Notes: generated by a model from the sequence alone, not told the origin. Shown: positions 36,508-48,742, counted from the stretch's first letter. The stretch is 64,000 nucleotides of DNA from Canna indica (GCA_034359265.1 CP136891.1:83222001-83286000), one strand, 5' to 3'. A program made the numbers and translations.

Positions 36508-37462
36508 GTCAAGCCATCCTCTCTAGGAAAAAAAAATGTACATTAATTTTATAAATACTATATCAGTTTTCTGAATAATTTGGATTTAAAAAAGAGAGCA
36601 TAAATCATAATTCTACTTAATCTTAATCATAAGGGCTGTCTAAATTTCTTTTTACATTTCTCTCCCACGTAGAAAACACCAATTTCAACTAAAAAGTTAT
36701 TTCTGTTTTGACTCCACTGAAGGTTTCTTTGAGGGGGACGTTTTGTTTCCAAATTAAGAAGTATTTTCAGGGGAATGTTCTGATGCCAATTTCAATTAAA
36801 AGTTATCAATATATGTGCTGATTTTTGAGAATATATATTATCTGGTTCAGATCTTCTCTGGAGTTAACACAATGCATGATTCACATTTTGTAAGGATTAA
36901 TCCTGCATGTGAAGAAAGTGAAAGACAATGCAGAGCTCTCTCTATATATATAAATAATGGAGGAAGAAGCTTTTGACTCTGGCATTTGTTGGATCTGCCA
37001 ACATATATGTTGGTATTTGTTTGCTGTTTCTTAAAATACACATTGGCATTTATTGGAGCTTGGCTTGCTATTTTTTAAGATATCAGCAAAAGTTTATATC
37101 AATATATCATATGGAAAACTGTAGCTAGAAAAGAAAAAATACCTGAAAATTATTATATCAGTGTTCCATTGAAGCATATATTATCCATTTACATTTTGTC
37201 TCTTTAGTCACTTGCATCTACCTGTTCATTAGAGAAACAATTTGTCTGCTCTCTAACTTACAGTCTGAATCAGGATCGGTATCTGCTCTCTATCTCACAA
37301 GTTACAAGTTGCAGGAGTAGTTCAAACTTAGCCTTCACTGAAGCATCCACCTGACCTGACTGGCTAACTCAACTACTGTCCTGAGCTGAGACAAGTCAAC
37401 CATTACCCATAATATATATCAAGAACATGAAGAACACAAGTGAAGCTTGATCACAAATTAAT
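36508..37462. other. Intergenic, nothing recognised
   Basis: AT-rich sequence with a (CTCTCT)(TATA) run near 36936-36956. No gene or RNA is recognised. Confidence 0.4.
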
Positions 37463-37570
37463 TAAGGGGACGTTTGGTTGCCCGCAAGTGCAAATGATTC
37501 AAAATTTATTTGCATGCAAAAGTAAAAATGCCCGCAAATAAATTTTGCAATCTACCATTTGATTTCCTGC

Positions 37571-38550
37571 AAGTAGATTTTTTTTATTTAAGGAGTAAAA
37601 TATGTATATCATTTATGAGAAATGATAGGTTACAGCATAAAGAGTATAGGATGAGAAAAACATCAAACTAGATAAAAAAAAGCTCTCCACATGGAGAGAA
37701 AACAAAGCAAACAAAGCAAACAGAAACAATGTTCACCGAGCCGGTTACAGAATAGAGCAGCTTAAGAAGAAGTTGGCAGCATGCAGAAGCTGCCAATTCA
37801 ACCGAGCTAGGTAGAGCGACGATCAGCAAAAAAATGAGAATTGCGCTCAAACCAACCAAACCAAGATCAATCTCATCCAGTCCCGCCAACTTTTAGTTGA
37901 TTCAGAAGGAGCACGGTAGTGGCTTAAAGGCACCGGAGGTGAATTCAAATGCCTCAAGAACCGACGTCATCCCGAAGGAGTCGATCACGAGTGAGAGGCC
38001 TCTTCTTGAACCAAAGCCAACCAAAGATTGAAATTTTTGGAGGTAGATGATTCCTCCAAATAACTCGAGAGAAAGGGCAGAAGACACCGTTAAAAGTGAG
38101 TAGGCGATACAGACTTTGAGTTGAGAAATACTCATTATTGCCCCACTTCCATCTGATTATGTCGTCACCCGAGGAATGACGAACCAGCTCCAGAGCCGAA
38201 TCCAAAGTAAGAAGCCGATCAACTTCCACAAAAGTGGAGAAAGAGATATTCCAACCAGTAAAGCTCCCCGAGGCCCCAACAATGCGAGCTTTGAAAATAG
38301 TGCAATCCAACAATCGAACAAGATGGAGTAAGGAAGGAAAGAGCGAAGCCAGACTGAGCCATTCACCCAATTGTCAATCCATAACCTGGTCCTTGTGCCA
38401 TCACCAACCAATATAGTGGTACCCAATTTGAATAGCTCAAATAGCGGCAAAATATCCTTCCACGAAGGTGAAGCACGACGAAGAAAATCCGATCCACACT
38501 ACTACCCGTAGTTACCATAAAGCTCCTCCATTAAATGAATCCAAAGTAGA
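37571..38550 (-). mobile_element. 5'-truncated LINE (reverse transcriptase C-terminus and zf-RVT)
   Basis: Minus-strand frames read VGDGTRTRLWIDNWVNGS, SGDDIIRWKW, FSTQSLYRLL and LPPKISIFGWLWFKKRPLTR, the conserved region after the reverse transcriptase of plant L1 ORF2. One frame change separates the two halves (about 38157-38450 and 37954-38370). A 7-bp string aagtaga at 37571-37577 and 38544-38550 fits a short target duplication, and the T-run after the left copy fits a poly(A) tail of a minus-strand insert of about 966 bp. The sequence outside these points continues the host repeat seen at 56.7 kb. Confidence 0.8.
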
Positions 38551-38621
38551 GTTGCAACTTCTATTTGCAAGCATTTGGTTGGCCGTAAATGAATGTTGCA
38601 ATTACACTTGCAACTTGCATC

Positions 38622-39240
38622 TTACGAATTTTTTCGGGGCGGGTCGGGCACGAATTTTTTCGGGTCAAGTCGAGCCGGGCCAGGATGGGCCGGGCCGTGC
38701 ACGAATTTTTTTGGCCAGGGCGAGCACAAATTTTTCGGGTTGGGCTAAGTCGGGTCGGGTTGTGCATGAATTTTTTCGGACCGGACCAAGCTGTGCATGA
38801 ATTTTTCTCGAACCGGGCACTAATTTTTTCCAGGCCGGGCTGAGTACGAAATTTTCTGAGCTGTGTCGGGCATGAATTTTTTCGGGTCGGGCCGTGCACA
38901 ATTCAGGCAAGGTCGGGCATGAATTTTTTCAAGTTGGGCCAAGCCGGGCACGAATTTTTCTAGGTCGGGCTGGACACGATTTTTTTTGGGCCGGGCCGAA
39001 TACGATTTTTTTCGAGTTGGGCCGAGCTGCGCTGTGCACGAATTTTTTCAAGATGGACTGGACATGAATTTTTTCGGGTCAGGCCGAGCCGGGCAGGGTC
39101 GTGCACAAATTTTTTCCGGGCCGGGCTGGGTACAAAATTTTTTGGGCCGGCCGGGCACGATTTTTTTTCGGGTCGGGCCTGACACAAAATTTTTCTGGCC
39201 GTGCCAAAAATTTAGGCCCGACACGATTTGCCAGACCTAG
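38622..39240. repeat. Degenerate repeat field: GC-rich cgggccgggc blocks alternating with T-runs
   Basis: About 20 units of irregular length, roughly 25-45 bp, each combine a block such as gggtcgggc or ggccgggc with gcacgaattttttcggg. The right edge reads aggcccgacacgatttgcca gacctag; inverted, this resembles a hAT-type end (taggtctggcaaatcgtg). Long frames on both strands here are artefacts of the repeat. A shorter related field occurs at about 56896-57120. Confidence 0.75.
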
Positions 39241-39615
39241 TCTGATAAATTTTTTATTTTTAATTTTTGTATAATATTGAAAATATATTAAAAAAATCTA
39301 TAAAACGATATTAGATCTAAAATCTGACACTACCATCACGTTCAACGCGCGAAAACCTACAATTTTGATATTTATCCCGTCTCAATCTAACGACTCTAAG
39401 TCACCAAAATTAATTATTTTCTAATATTTAAATTATTGCATTTGCAGTTCGTAATCTTATATTGCGAGCTTTTTGTGCTGCAATTTTATTTACGAACCGC
39501 AAATGATATTAGAAATACAAGTCGCAATTAGTAAATATTATAAAATACTTTTACAGCTAATCAAAAAAAATTGTTACCTAAACTGTAACTAAAATTACAG
39601 GACAACAAAACGCCC

Positions 39616-39936
39616 TAGGTGGAATCCATAGCTTAGAGATTTCAAGCTGCTAAAATAGCTCCTTGTTGTCCAGATTCATCCCCTCGAATTGTTCTCACTT
39701 TACTGTGGATGAATCTGGCCATGTTGCAGGACAAGGTTCATTGCTCTAGTGCTCCTACTCTTCAATCCACCTACGGATTATAATATGCGCACACCGTACC
39801 ATTAAAATAACTACTAAATTGGTACTAATGTGGCAATGTGATCCCGAATACGACCTCTCGGTTCCTTAAAGAGGGGAGGCTTCATCTGATCAAATGAGTC
39901 GAAAGGGGGCAAAAAGATCCAATTTTTCCTCCTTCG
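39616..39936 (+). promoter_or_regulatory. Promoter and 5' UTR side of the ATP sulfurylase gene
   Basis: The sequence between the repeat block and the start codon is mixed composition and contains ttataatatg at about 39779, a possible TATA box about 160 bp before the ATG. It is the only upstream space not occupied by repeats. Function is inferred from position. Confidence 0.35.
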
Positions 39937-42900
39937 ATGGCCTCCATTGCCACCTTCCTCGCCAACTCCGTAGCCATTCCTCGTCCCCAGCCCCTCCCCA
40001 ACCCCTTCAGGCCGCAGCTCTCCTCCCGCCTCCGCCTCTCGTCGCGCCTCCGCCTCCCCGCCGTCAAAGCCCGCAGCCCTTGCGGCGCCTCGTGCAGCCT
40101 CATCGAGCCGGACGGCGGGAGGCTGGTGGACCTCGTCGCGCCTGAGGGGCCGGCGAGGGAGGCGCTGCGCCGGGAGGCGGCGCGCTGCCCGCAAATCAAG
40201 CTCTCCCGGATCGATCTCGAGTGGGTGCACGTGCTCAGCGAGGGCTGGGCGAGCCCCCTGGGCGGCTTCATGAGGGAAGCCGAGTTCCTCCAAACACTTC
40301 ATTTCAACTGTCTCCGCCTCGGAGATGGGTCGGTCGTCAACATGTCGGTCCCGATTGTGCTCGCGATCGACGACGCCCAGAAACAGTCCATCGGCAACCA
40401 CCGTAGGGTCGCGCTTGTTGACGCACAGGACAATCCCGTCGCCATCTTGAGCGAGTAAGTAATTTTTGCTTCTTTAACATTCTATGTGCCAAGAGGATCC
40501 TCAGTTTATATGATTATGATGGTCCGCGTTTGTCTAAATTTTGTTCTTTATGGTAGATTATGATAAATTTCTGTTGTGATTTCTTGATTGTTCGTTCGAA
40601 GTCAGTGGTTGTTCTTGTCCTTGTGCTTAAACTTCAACCGTTACTGTGCTATTGAGTTAGCTCTTAGTTATTGTAACGTTTACCTTTTACAAATTATTGT
40701 AGTTATCTTGTGATCTAGTGGTGGCGAAGCACTTAAACATGTGTTTTTTCAGTTGTTGGCTTTTTGTTCATTGGATTCGATGGGTACGCTTTATAGTTTG
40801 TTGGGTTGAAACCGTGACAGTGTTTTGTTTTTAAAATTACGGATGGTCCAAACTTGCTTCTTTTTGTCTTTTCATGGCGATACCATTTCTGTAAAATCCA
40901 AGAATGTTGGGAGAGCAGTAGATCCATTAGTTTAGTTTTATGGTTTTGTTTTGTTGTCAAAGTTTTTGCGACTAATGATTTACTATGATCTGCATAGGTG
41001 GCGTTGTTATAGTAAAAGAATAAAGACATTGACAGCTGACTAAGGAGACGATTGGTTGGATAGAATGAAATCATAAGTAATAGGAATTAGTAAGGAATAT
41101 AATAGATACATAATAGTATTCTCTTGTTTGGTTGACATTAGGAATAGACTAGGAATAGTTACGACCTTATTTGGTCAGCATCGATAATAGACAATGAATT
41201 AAGAGAAAAATGACCAAAACATCTTTGTTGACAATATTGAATATTCATACTCAAAATAACATATTGTATTAGAATTTATTTTAATTAATAACAACATAAC
41301 AAAAATATGAATTAGTGTAAAATATTTTTTTAAAATCAAATGCTAATTTAAAAATATAACAAATATAAATTAATTATGGATTAGTTAAAATAATTTATCA
41401 ATTTTAAAATAATTAAAATTATTATTGATGTATTCCTGATATCATAAATCTCAAAGGATACTATTTGAAAAGCCATTAGGAATAGATAGGAAATATATTG
41501 AGGTAATGAATCCACCAGGAATAGTGTTTCTTATCTATTCTTTATGACCCACTTGTTTTTTGTTAAAAATGTGCAACGAAACAAGGGAATAATATTTCAT
41601 TCTTGATCTATTCCATCCAACCAAACAACTCGTAAGTATAAAGAAATTGTTACTTGTCAATAACGTAACCTCACTATTGAACAAGGATGCTTCCATGAAG
41701 ATTTCTTGACTTTTACTATTAGTTAATATATGTTGTTGATGTTCATTACATCTTAGAGTATCTCAGATTTGTCTAATGAATTTTTATTTCAAAGAATCTT
41801 ATCTTTTTAATGAATATAGTCGGTGTAATGGATCATATTTGCATGATGGACATGATTCAAACCCTACTTGTATTTTCAAAATAACTTGTGTTTTTGACAT
41901 TGTGTCCCTATGCTGGTGAAAGTCACCCAGTCACTCATTATTTGGCTCCTTAAAAAAGGAAGAGGAGCAGCAATCATCAATTGATTCATTCAAGGAGAAA
42001 GAGCGATCTCTTTTCTCTAGTGCCCCACCTATTCCTTTATTACTATGTATTTGTGATGACATTTTCAATACTATCCTTCAAGATTTATAATAATTATCGT
42101 TTCAAAAAAAGATTTATAATAATTATATCAAGCAAATAGATCAAAACCTAATTTCTATATCTTAATCAATGATATTTTTTGTTAATTCAAAATTAGTTTA
42201 TATTTGTTATCTTTTAAAATTAATATTTGATTTTTTAAAGAAAAATTACACTATTCCATATTTGTATTGTGTGTTATTAATTAGAATAAATTGTAATACA
42301 ATATATTATTTTGAGTAGAAATATTCCTTATTGTTAACAAGGATATTTTGATAATTTTCCTCTTTATTTCTTGTCTATCCTTGATGCTAACCAAACAAAG
42401 AAATAACTATTATAGGTATGCTCCTAATGTCAACCAAATAATGGAAAACTATTCTTTTTCGATTCCATTCTTTGTCTAGTCCTATTCCTTAATCTACTTC
42501 CATTTCTTATAATTTCATTCCACCAAACCAAACATTCTCTTGGTCTTTTCCCACTATGGCTCTTTGATTGTGGAAATTAGGATATTTTCTGATCATGCGA
42601 TTGCACCCTCAACCTGTAATACAACCATGACGAAAATCCTTTATGTTGCAAAGATATGAGTTGCTTCTTCCCTTAACATATTATGCAACAAATCTAAAAG
42701 AAACGTACAATTAGTTGAAATGCCTGGTTGCAAAGGACATGTTCCCTCTTTTACTAGTTCACTCATAAGAACAAGAGTCCCACTTGAAAGGAAGGTGAGG
42801 TTAGTGGAACAGGTTAGTGTATGTTCCCCAACCCTTGTGCCTGCAATTTTTTTACTATTGTTTTTCTTAATTGATTGTCCTAGTTTTGCCCCTCAATGCA

Positions 42901-45310
42901 ATCTTTTGTGGTTTAGCCATGTGGATATATATGAGCATTTTGATTTGGTTGGGTTGCACAAGTATTCAGGATTTTAATTCTTGGGCTGTTCCACCTGGTA
43001 TATATTCATTGGTATTTCACCAGTCCATGTAATAAGCTGCATTCGGCAAGGCTATGTTTTGACACTTCCTTTTAGCATATACTAAGGTCCATAGATATTT
43101 TTAAGTTCCTCCTTGTTTTATTCATTTTGTTTTGAATTAGCATTGAGATTTACAAGCATAACAAAGAAGAACGAATAGCGAGAACATGGGGAACTACTGC
43201 TCCTGGGCTTCCATATGTTGAGGAAGCCATAACAAAATCTGGAAATTGGCTTATTGGTGGAGACTTGGAGGTTATAGAGCGAATCAAGTACAATGATGGT
43301 CTTGATCAATATCGCCTGTCACCTACAGAGCTACGTGAAGAATTTGCAAAACGCAATGCAGATGCAGTATTTGCTTTTCAGCTGCGCAATCCTGTGCACA
43401 ATGGTCATGCCTTGCTCATGACAGACACCCGCAGGCGCCTGTTAGAAATGGGTTATAAAAACCCAATTCTTTTGCTTCATCCCTTGGGAGGTTACACGAA
43501 AGCAGATGATGTGCCACTTGATTGGAGAATGAGGCAACATGAGAAGGTTATTTTTTAGAACAGTAAAAATATTTCTCATGATAATATGCAAATAACATTT
43601 TCTTTTCCTGCCAACTCCTGTAGAACTTCATATTTAAATATCTTATCCTGTTAGAAGGCATTAAGCATATAGCATTTAAGAATTTGGGTTATACTTAAAT
43701 GTATTTGCACAGTACATGTAGTTACATGATATATGTACAGAAATACCAATAAGCCATTATGTACGTTTTTTAGTATGATATTCATGGATACTGGTTTATT
43801 TTCACAGATGTATATGTCCTGATGTGTGTAAATTCTCTTGGTGAATCATGGGTGTTTATGCATAATTGCATATATACTATTAGTACATCTTCCAAAACAT
43901 TGCACATACAATCGTAGAAGGCATATATGTTAAAACTTTAGAAAGATTCACTTGCAAATGTGATGTTACACTTTCATCCAGATATTTTAAATTTCTTAAG
44001 GATTTCATTTTTAGATTTGTGCAAATCATATGATCCACCTCTAAGTTGTAAGCTCGTGTCGATGATGTAATCCTGTTTATTGTATTTCACTCTATGCTCT
44101 ATGTTTTTACCTTAACATGTTCACATATATATATATGTAGGTTCTTGAGGATGGTGTTCTTAACCCAGAGACAACAGTAGTTGCAATTTTTCCGTCTCCC
44201 ATGCATTATGCTGGCCCAACTGAGGTGCAGTGGCATGCAAAATCTCGCATAAATGCTGGTGCAAATTTCTACATTGTGGGCAGAGACCCTGCAGGTATGA
44301 GCCACCCAATAGAGAAAAGGGACCTTTATGATGCTGACCATGGGAAGAAGGTACTGAGCATGGCTCCAGGTCTTGAGAGGCTCAACATTTTACCATTCAA
44401 GGTATTGTGATTAATTCACACATTGCAGCTTAGTTGACTTTTAGCCATGAATGGTGTCTTCTTTGAGAATAGTTCACTAGAGTAGAAACTCATCTTGATT
44501 GCCTAACTAGATTTGAAGATATCAAAGTAAGAAAGAATAGTGTCAACTCTAAATTTCTTCCATGCTCCATAGAGAAGCTGAGATAAATTTGAAGGAGTAC
44601 AAATTATGACATCAGAGTTTGGACCGTTTAGGATGTTTTTAGCAAAACTGCTTTTATTCAACATGTTCTTTTTGGCAATTATTTTAACAGCATACATGTA
44701 TTGCATATTAGGCTTTAACAACGGCTTCCCTTAATTGTTTCTTGGTATGAGTTAATGAATAATGATATATTATGAATCATCCAGGAACTGAAAACACAGT
44801 TGATATATTTGATCAAACTTCACTCAATGCCATTGTTTGATGAAATTATTTACACAAACTCGTTGTTTACACTGATATCTCTGAGACTTTGAAATCATCT
44901 TGATCCCATGGTTATTTTTGCTAATGCATACTTATTGAGTTTAAATATTTCTTTCCTGATTTGAGTTCAGGTAGCTGCCTATGACAAAAAACATAAGAAA
45001 ATGGCGTTCTTCGATCCATCAAGATCTCAAGATTTCCTTTTCATCTCTGGTACCAAGGTAATCCACTTTACCTGTGAAGTGAACATTTGCAATGGCATAA
45101 AATGATATGAAGTGAAACTAAATAAAGTAATTCTTGATGTCATACTGATTATCTTACATCCTTCTAATGTAGATGCGAACTCTTGCAAAGAACAGAGAGA
45201 ATCCACCAGATGGTTTCATGTGCCCTGGTGGATGGAAAGTATTAGTTGAATACTATGACACCGTGGCTCCACCAGAAGCCAACAAAATCCGTGAAGCTGT
45301 TCCAGCTTGA
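39937..45310 (+). CDS. APS1: ATP sulfurylase (sulfate adenylyltransferase), plastid type
   Basis: Five exons read in frame: 39937-40454, 43141-43546, 44141-44401, 44971-45057 and 45173-45310; 469 residues. It converts sulfate and ATP to adenosine 5'-phosphosulfate and pyrophosphate, the first step of sulfate assimilation. The N-terminal about 46 residues are rich in R, S, L and P with few acidic residues, fitting a plastid transit peptide. Catalytic motifs: [10 protein letters not shown] (253-262), which binds ATP phosphates, and GRDPAG (355-360). The C-terminus [15 protein letters not shown] is highly conserved. Exon 1 is strongly GC-rich. It contains a miR395 target site at 40282-40302. Intron 1 is 2.7 kb and holds two inverted MITE copies. 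The symbol denotes the family; which paralogue is unknown. Confidence 0.95.
40282..40302 (+). promoter_or_regulatory. miR395 target site in ATP sulfurylase mRNA
   Basis: The 21 bases starting gagttcctccaaacacttca are complementary to the conserved miR395 except for one G:U wobble and the terminal base. miR395 targeting of ATP sulfurylase transcripts under sulfur starvation is established in plants, and the site lies at the expected place in the coding sequence. Confidence 0.9.
41044..41632. mobile_element. Tourist-like MITE in intron 1 of ATP sulfurylase
   Basis: The left end ggagacgattggttggat and the right end, inverted, cgagttgtttggttggat match at 14 of 18. TAA flanks both (41041-41043 and 41633-41635). 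The 589-bp AT-rich body is non-coding. A related copy lies inverted 0.5 kb downstream. Confidence 0.75.
42120..42534. mobile_element. Second, inverted copy of the same MITE family (partial)
   Basis: On the minus strand the sequence tracks the 41044 element: gagaatgtttggtttgg, aatgaaattataagaaatgg, tagcatcaaggatagacaag, tactcaaaataatatattg and so on, with many substitutions. The end nearest 42120 lacks the expected terminal repeat, so the copy is truncated or diverged there. Confidence 0.65.
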
Positions 45311-46680
45311 AGTGTGGAGTGTCTTTTATAGAAATCAAGCAACATGTATTCCATTCATAGCATGTGAATAGGTTACAAGTTGAAGTGTGGAGTGTTAAGG
45401 CTGCTCATAGAGTAAGTTGGCTCACTCGCTGACAATAAACTTAATGACAACCTAAACCGCCTCCATTGTTTGTGTACAAACATGCTTATGTGTGCAAGTG
45501 TTTGGTATGCCTATACAAACTTATTTGTACAAAATGCTTATGTGTGGAAGTGTTCCTTGTGTCTGTACAACAGTTTGGTTTATTCAATGACAATCTATAA
45601 ACTCTGATTTGTTCCGGCATGTCTGTACGAACTTATTTGCCTAATGCATGTACAAATACAATATGATATGACATCCGCTTATATGGTTCTATTGCTGTGT
45701 TAAAGTTTCGCTGTTTACTTAGGAGCACCAAAAATTAGAGAAAAGGTCTGGTATCTGTCGTCTAATAATCCTTTAAAATTTAGATGAGTGTATTGTATCC
45801 CAAATTATCTATACCAACAGAAGTGCTCATGTATTCCAAATGATCCACGTGAACAGATTATTCAGCTGAAACATGCATGGGATGTCAATACAGCAACAGC
45901 AAATGGTTTGTGAAGGAAATCAGCAGCTTGAGACATGACCTACACAACTACCAAAAATATGAGCCTTGTTCTTTTGGCTTATCTTTCTACTCCATGTGAT
46001 GCTAACAGCAGGGGAGGGTAGTGAGAGAAAAAAAAAACCCATGGTAATCCTTTCCATTAGTTGCCACTACCTAAAGCTCTTGTGTATTTTGGTCTATTAT
46101 TATCCATAAAGAAGTCACTTTATACCCTTCAATCAATTTCTGTGTTCTATCTTTTAGAAGATGTGCATAAAACAGATCCACAGACTTTGCTCGTAGTAAG
46201 TTAAGCAAGTGCTAATTAGCCACCTCAGTTATTGCACCACCCATCATGCAACTACATTTCTAATTATACGCTTGCCTAACCTAATCCAGTTATTAAGAGA
46301 CACATATGAGATTTATATCCGTATAATATTCTTATTGGAAGTGGAAAGTCATACGTCAATACCATTGTACACATTTTTTGAAAAAAAAATTGCAACATTG
46401 TCGTTAAAGCAAGTGATATATATATAATGCCATAATGGAAAAGTTAAAATGTTGATTTTGTTAATCACATATTGAACGAAATAAAAATTGTCAAATTTAT
46501 ACGTGGGCAAACTGTAACTTACTTTTTTTAACTTTTAATAACTAATCAAAATGGAGAATCACATAAAGAGCATTTACCATCGATTGTAGATTATAATAGT
46601 CGTTAATGCGATATAATTTTCGGCTTTATTGTCACGCCAGAAGGGAAAATTTTGAAAGATAAACAAAAAAATCAATTTAA
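45311..46680. other. ATP sulfurylase 3' flank, no further gene
   Basis: The likely 3' UTR contains a direct repeat of ttgaagtgtggagtgt at about 45307 and 45380, and related strings tgcttatgtgtg(c/g)aagtgtt at about 45483 and 45537. Beyond about 45700 I see nothing recognisable before the tRNA gene. Confidence 0.5.
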
Positions 46681-46753
46681 CGCCCACCGTGGGGCTCGAA
46701 CCCACGACCACAAGGTTAAGAGCCTTGCGCTCTACCAACTGAGCTAGACGGGC
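46681..46753 (-). tRNA. tRNA-Lys (anticodon CTT), second copy
   Basis: Identical to the copy at 14884-14956 apart from one base in the D-loop (cagttggtag here, cagtcggtag there). The cttgttga flank on the plus strand is conserved, giving the CAA motif upstream of the tRNA. On the minus strand a T-run (ttttttt near 46666) follows within about 20 bp as a Pol III terminator. This copy is intergenic. Confidence 0.96.
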
Positions 46754-48024
46754 TTGTTGAGTACTGCCTTAAGCTTTCCCATTAGTATAGTACAGTTTAG
46801 TCGTAATTTACCATTTTCTTTTGCAAGAACTATTTTTTACTTAAACTGTGTTTCTGCATCAATTACATAGAGAAAAAAATTATTATTATTTTCAGACAGA
46901 CAAAATTATTACTATTTTATTCAACGACGAAATACCCAGGACCACAATTCCACAAAGGTTCTTCTTATAAGAAGGGCGCAGTGAATTGAGGTGGCCAAAA
47001 AAATAATTATTATTTAATATAGGTTTATATTTCATATAAAATTAAAATTTATTGTAACTTAATACTGTTCCGAAAATACACAAATTTTGGAAATTATCTC
47101 AAGTTTCTGTGCAAAAGCCTTCAGAATAATCCATTTCAACTATTTTTATAATACTAAATACATAAAAGGAAAATAAAAGTCACTGTTTACTTATTTTTGG
47201 ATGCATGGCCACATTAAGTTTCTTGAAATGTGAAAAATGACTATTATATTTATTACATTTTTATTATTTGGAAGGAAAACAATATCAATATTAATATGAA
47301 CAATCTCAAATTTATATAATATATTATAATAAAATTAATAATTCTATATTTACGTATAATATATTATTATATAAGATCAATCAATACTACTAATGATATA
47401 AAAAGTATTTGATTACTATTCTTGTTAATTATTCTCAATTTTTAATTTATGTCGAACAAACAAAAGAATAATTATTCTTTATTTATTTCTAAATGAACCA
47501 AATAATAATATATTGTTATTTATTTCATTCCCCGTCCATTTCTATTTTGACAATTTTATCTTAATTGATCGAACGAGCTAAAATCCTTACTAGTAAGATC
47601 ATCTAGCTAACATATATTCTTTTAATTTTTATGGATTTGATCGAAGCAATGGATCAATGGAAGCTTTGTAAACTGTACGTGCTACATTAAATTAGTAGAA
47701 TAAAAAAATTCATACTTTTTTTGTTAGATAAAGATCCCATTCTCAATATTTTTCAATTCTTTTGAATCAATTTGATATAGTTTGAATTTTGGGACTAATT
47801 TCCCATACCTATTTTTTAGGCAAACAAATTTGCAAATAATCTTTTACTATAACTTCTACAATATATAAAATAATATGAAAAAAATTATTGTATGAGCACA
47901 TCCACAATGAAGATGCAGAATCCCTAGGCTTACTGAAGAAAGAGAAGTTTTTTTTAAAATAAGCAGACTCATTGATGACTGCGTATAGAAGAAAGAGAAG
48001 TTGGAAAGGCAATCAATTGCAATC
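46754..48024. other. AT-rich intergenic stretch
   Basis: Strongly AT-rich with no recognisable domain, RNA or clear repeat border. Minus-strand frames at 47809-48062 continue below the calmodulin relic but show no EF-hand sequence. Confidence 0.5.
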
Positions 48025-48322
48025 TTAATAATGTAGTAGCTCAACATCGATATCGACCTCATTAATCATCTCCTCCAGTTCTTGTGTTGTTGCATGATGA
48101 CCAAGTGAGTGGATAACAGTGAGGAGACCTGACATAGTTATAAGAGAAAAATATATATACAACTTTTTATCATTCGTCAATGATTTGAAATAAGTATGTA
48201 CTTGTTCACCAAACAGGATTCAGCTTCTATCGATCAGAAAAATTAGAAGCTGGATAAGGGAATCAAAGCCTAAGAATAAAACCATCTCCATCCTTGTCGA
48301 AGAGGGAGAAAGCCTCAGTCAT
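48025..48322 (-). pseudogene. Calmodulin-like relic, two exon pieces with conserved intron position
   Basis: Piece 1 (48322-48283) reads MTEAFSLFDKDGDG, the start of calmodulin EF-hand 1. A GT donor then splits the glycine codon, the usual intron site in plant calmodulin genes. An AG acceptor precedes piece 2 (48128-48025), which reads LLTVIHSLG, TTQELEEMINEVDID and stops. The joined frame is 47 codons. EF-hand 1 lacks residues after DKDGDG and EF-hand 2 breaks down at DIDVE. The N-terminus and EF-hands 3 and 4 are absent. It cannot form a normal calmodulin. It is recognisable by motif, but whether it is transcribed is unknown. Confidence 0.65.
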
Positions 48323-48742
48323 CAAATAGTATAGTATTTGAGTCAATGCACAGGCTCACCACGAATATGATCATGCCATATATAGCCTTCAGTATTTGGC
48401 AATAACGATCTTGGCCCTGCAACGATTTTAGTGTGTGTTCTATTTCAATCATTTCTTCCAAACAAACATTATTGACAGCTTTGAGTCAGTAATTCCAGGT
48501 GTTACAAAAGAAACTTGAAAGCATCCTATACAATCGTAAAGTTCCAACTATTTGAGAAGACTATGATTTTGTTCTGCTATTGAGTTCTTAATGACTACGG
48601 AATATAATTCAACTTTTGAAGGATCCAGTGACACCAATACTTACAAAATAGACATCAATTTATCATCAAAAGAAAGAAGATAGATAAATGGCACATCCAA
48701 AAACAATCAAATAAATAACAAGCAAGCATCTAGCCTATGGTG

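Larger units (their letters stand above)
37466..39615. mobile_element. Composite Tourist-like element with nested insertions
   Basis: The left end ggggacgtttggttgcccgc follows TAA at 37463-37465. A candidate right end near 39601-39615 (acaacaaaacgccc; inverted gggcgttttgttgt) is followed by TAG, so the duplication is imperfect. The same left-end sequence, through gcccgcaagtgcaaatg, recurs at 56730. Inside lie a minus-strand LINE tail (37578-38543) and a GC-rich repeat field (38622-39240), making a nested block. The outer right border is the least certain point. Confidence 0.55.

Noticed and set aside
37668..37889. 73-residue hydrophobic minus-strand frame
   Set aside because: Lies in the 3' part of the LINE fragment; no independent gene evidence.
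38561..39240. Several arginine-rich frames on both strands
   Set aside because: They arise from the repeated cgggccgggc/T-run units rather than from a gene.
39814..40401. 195-residue minus-strand open frame over ATP sulfurylase exon 1
   Set aside because: GC-rich antisense shadow; the plus strand encodes conserved ATP sulfurylase with correct splice sites.
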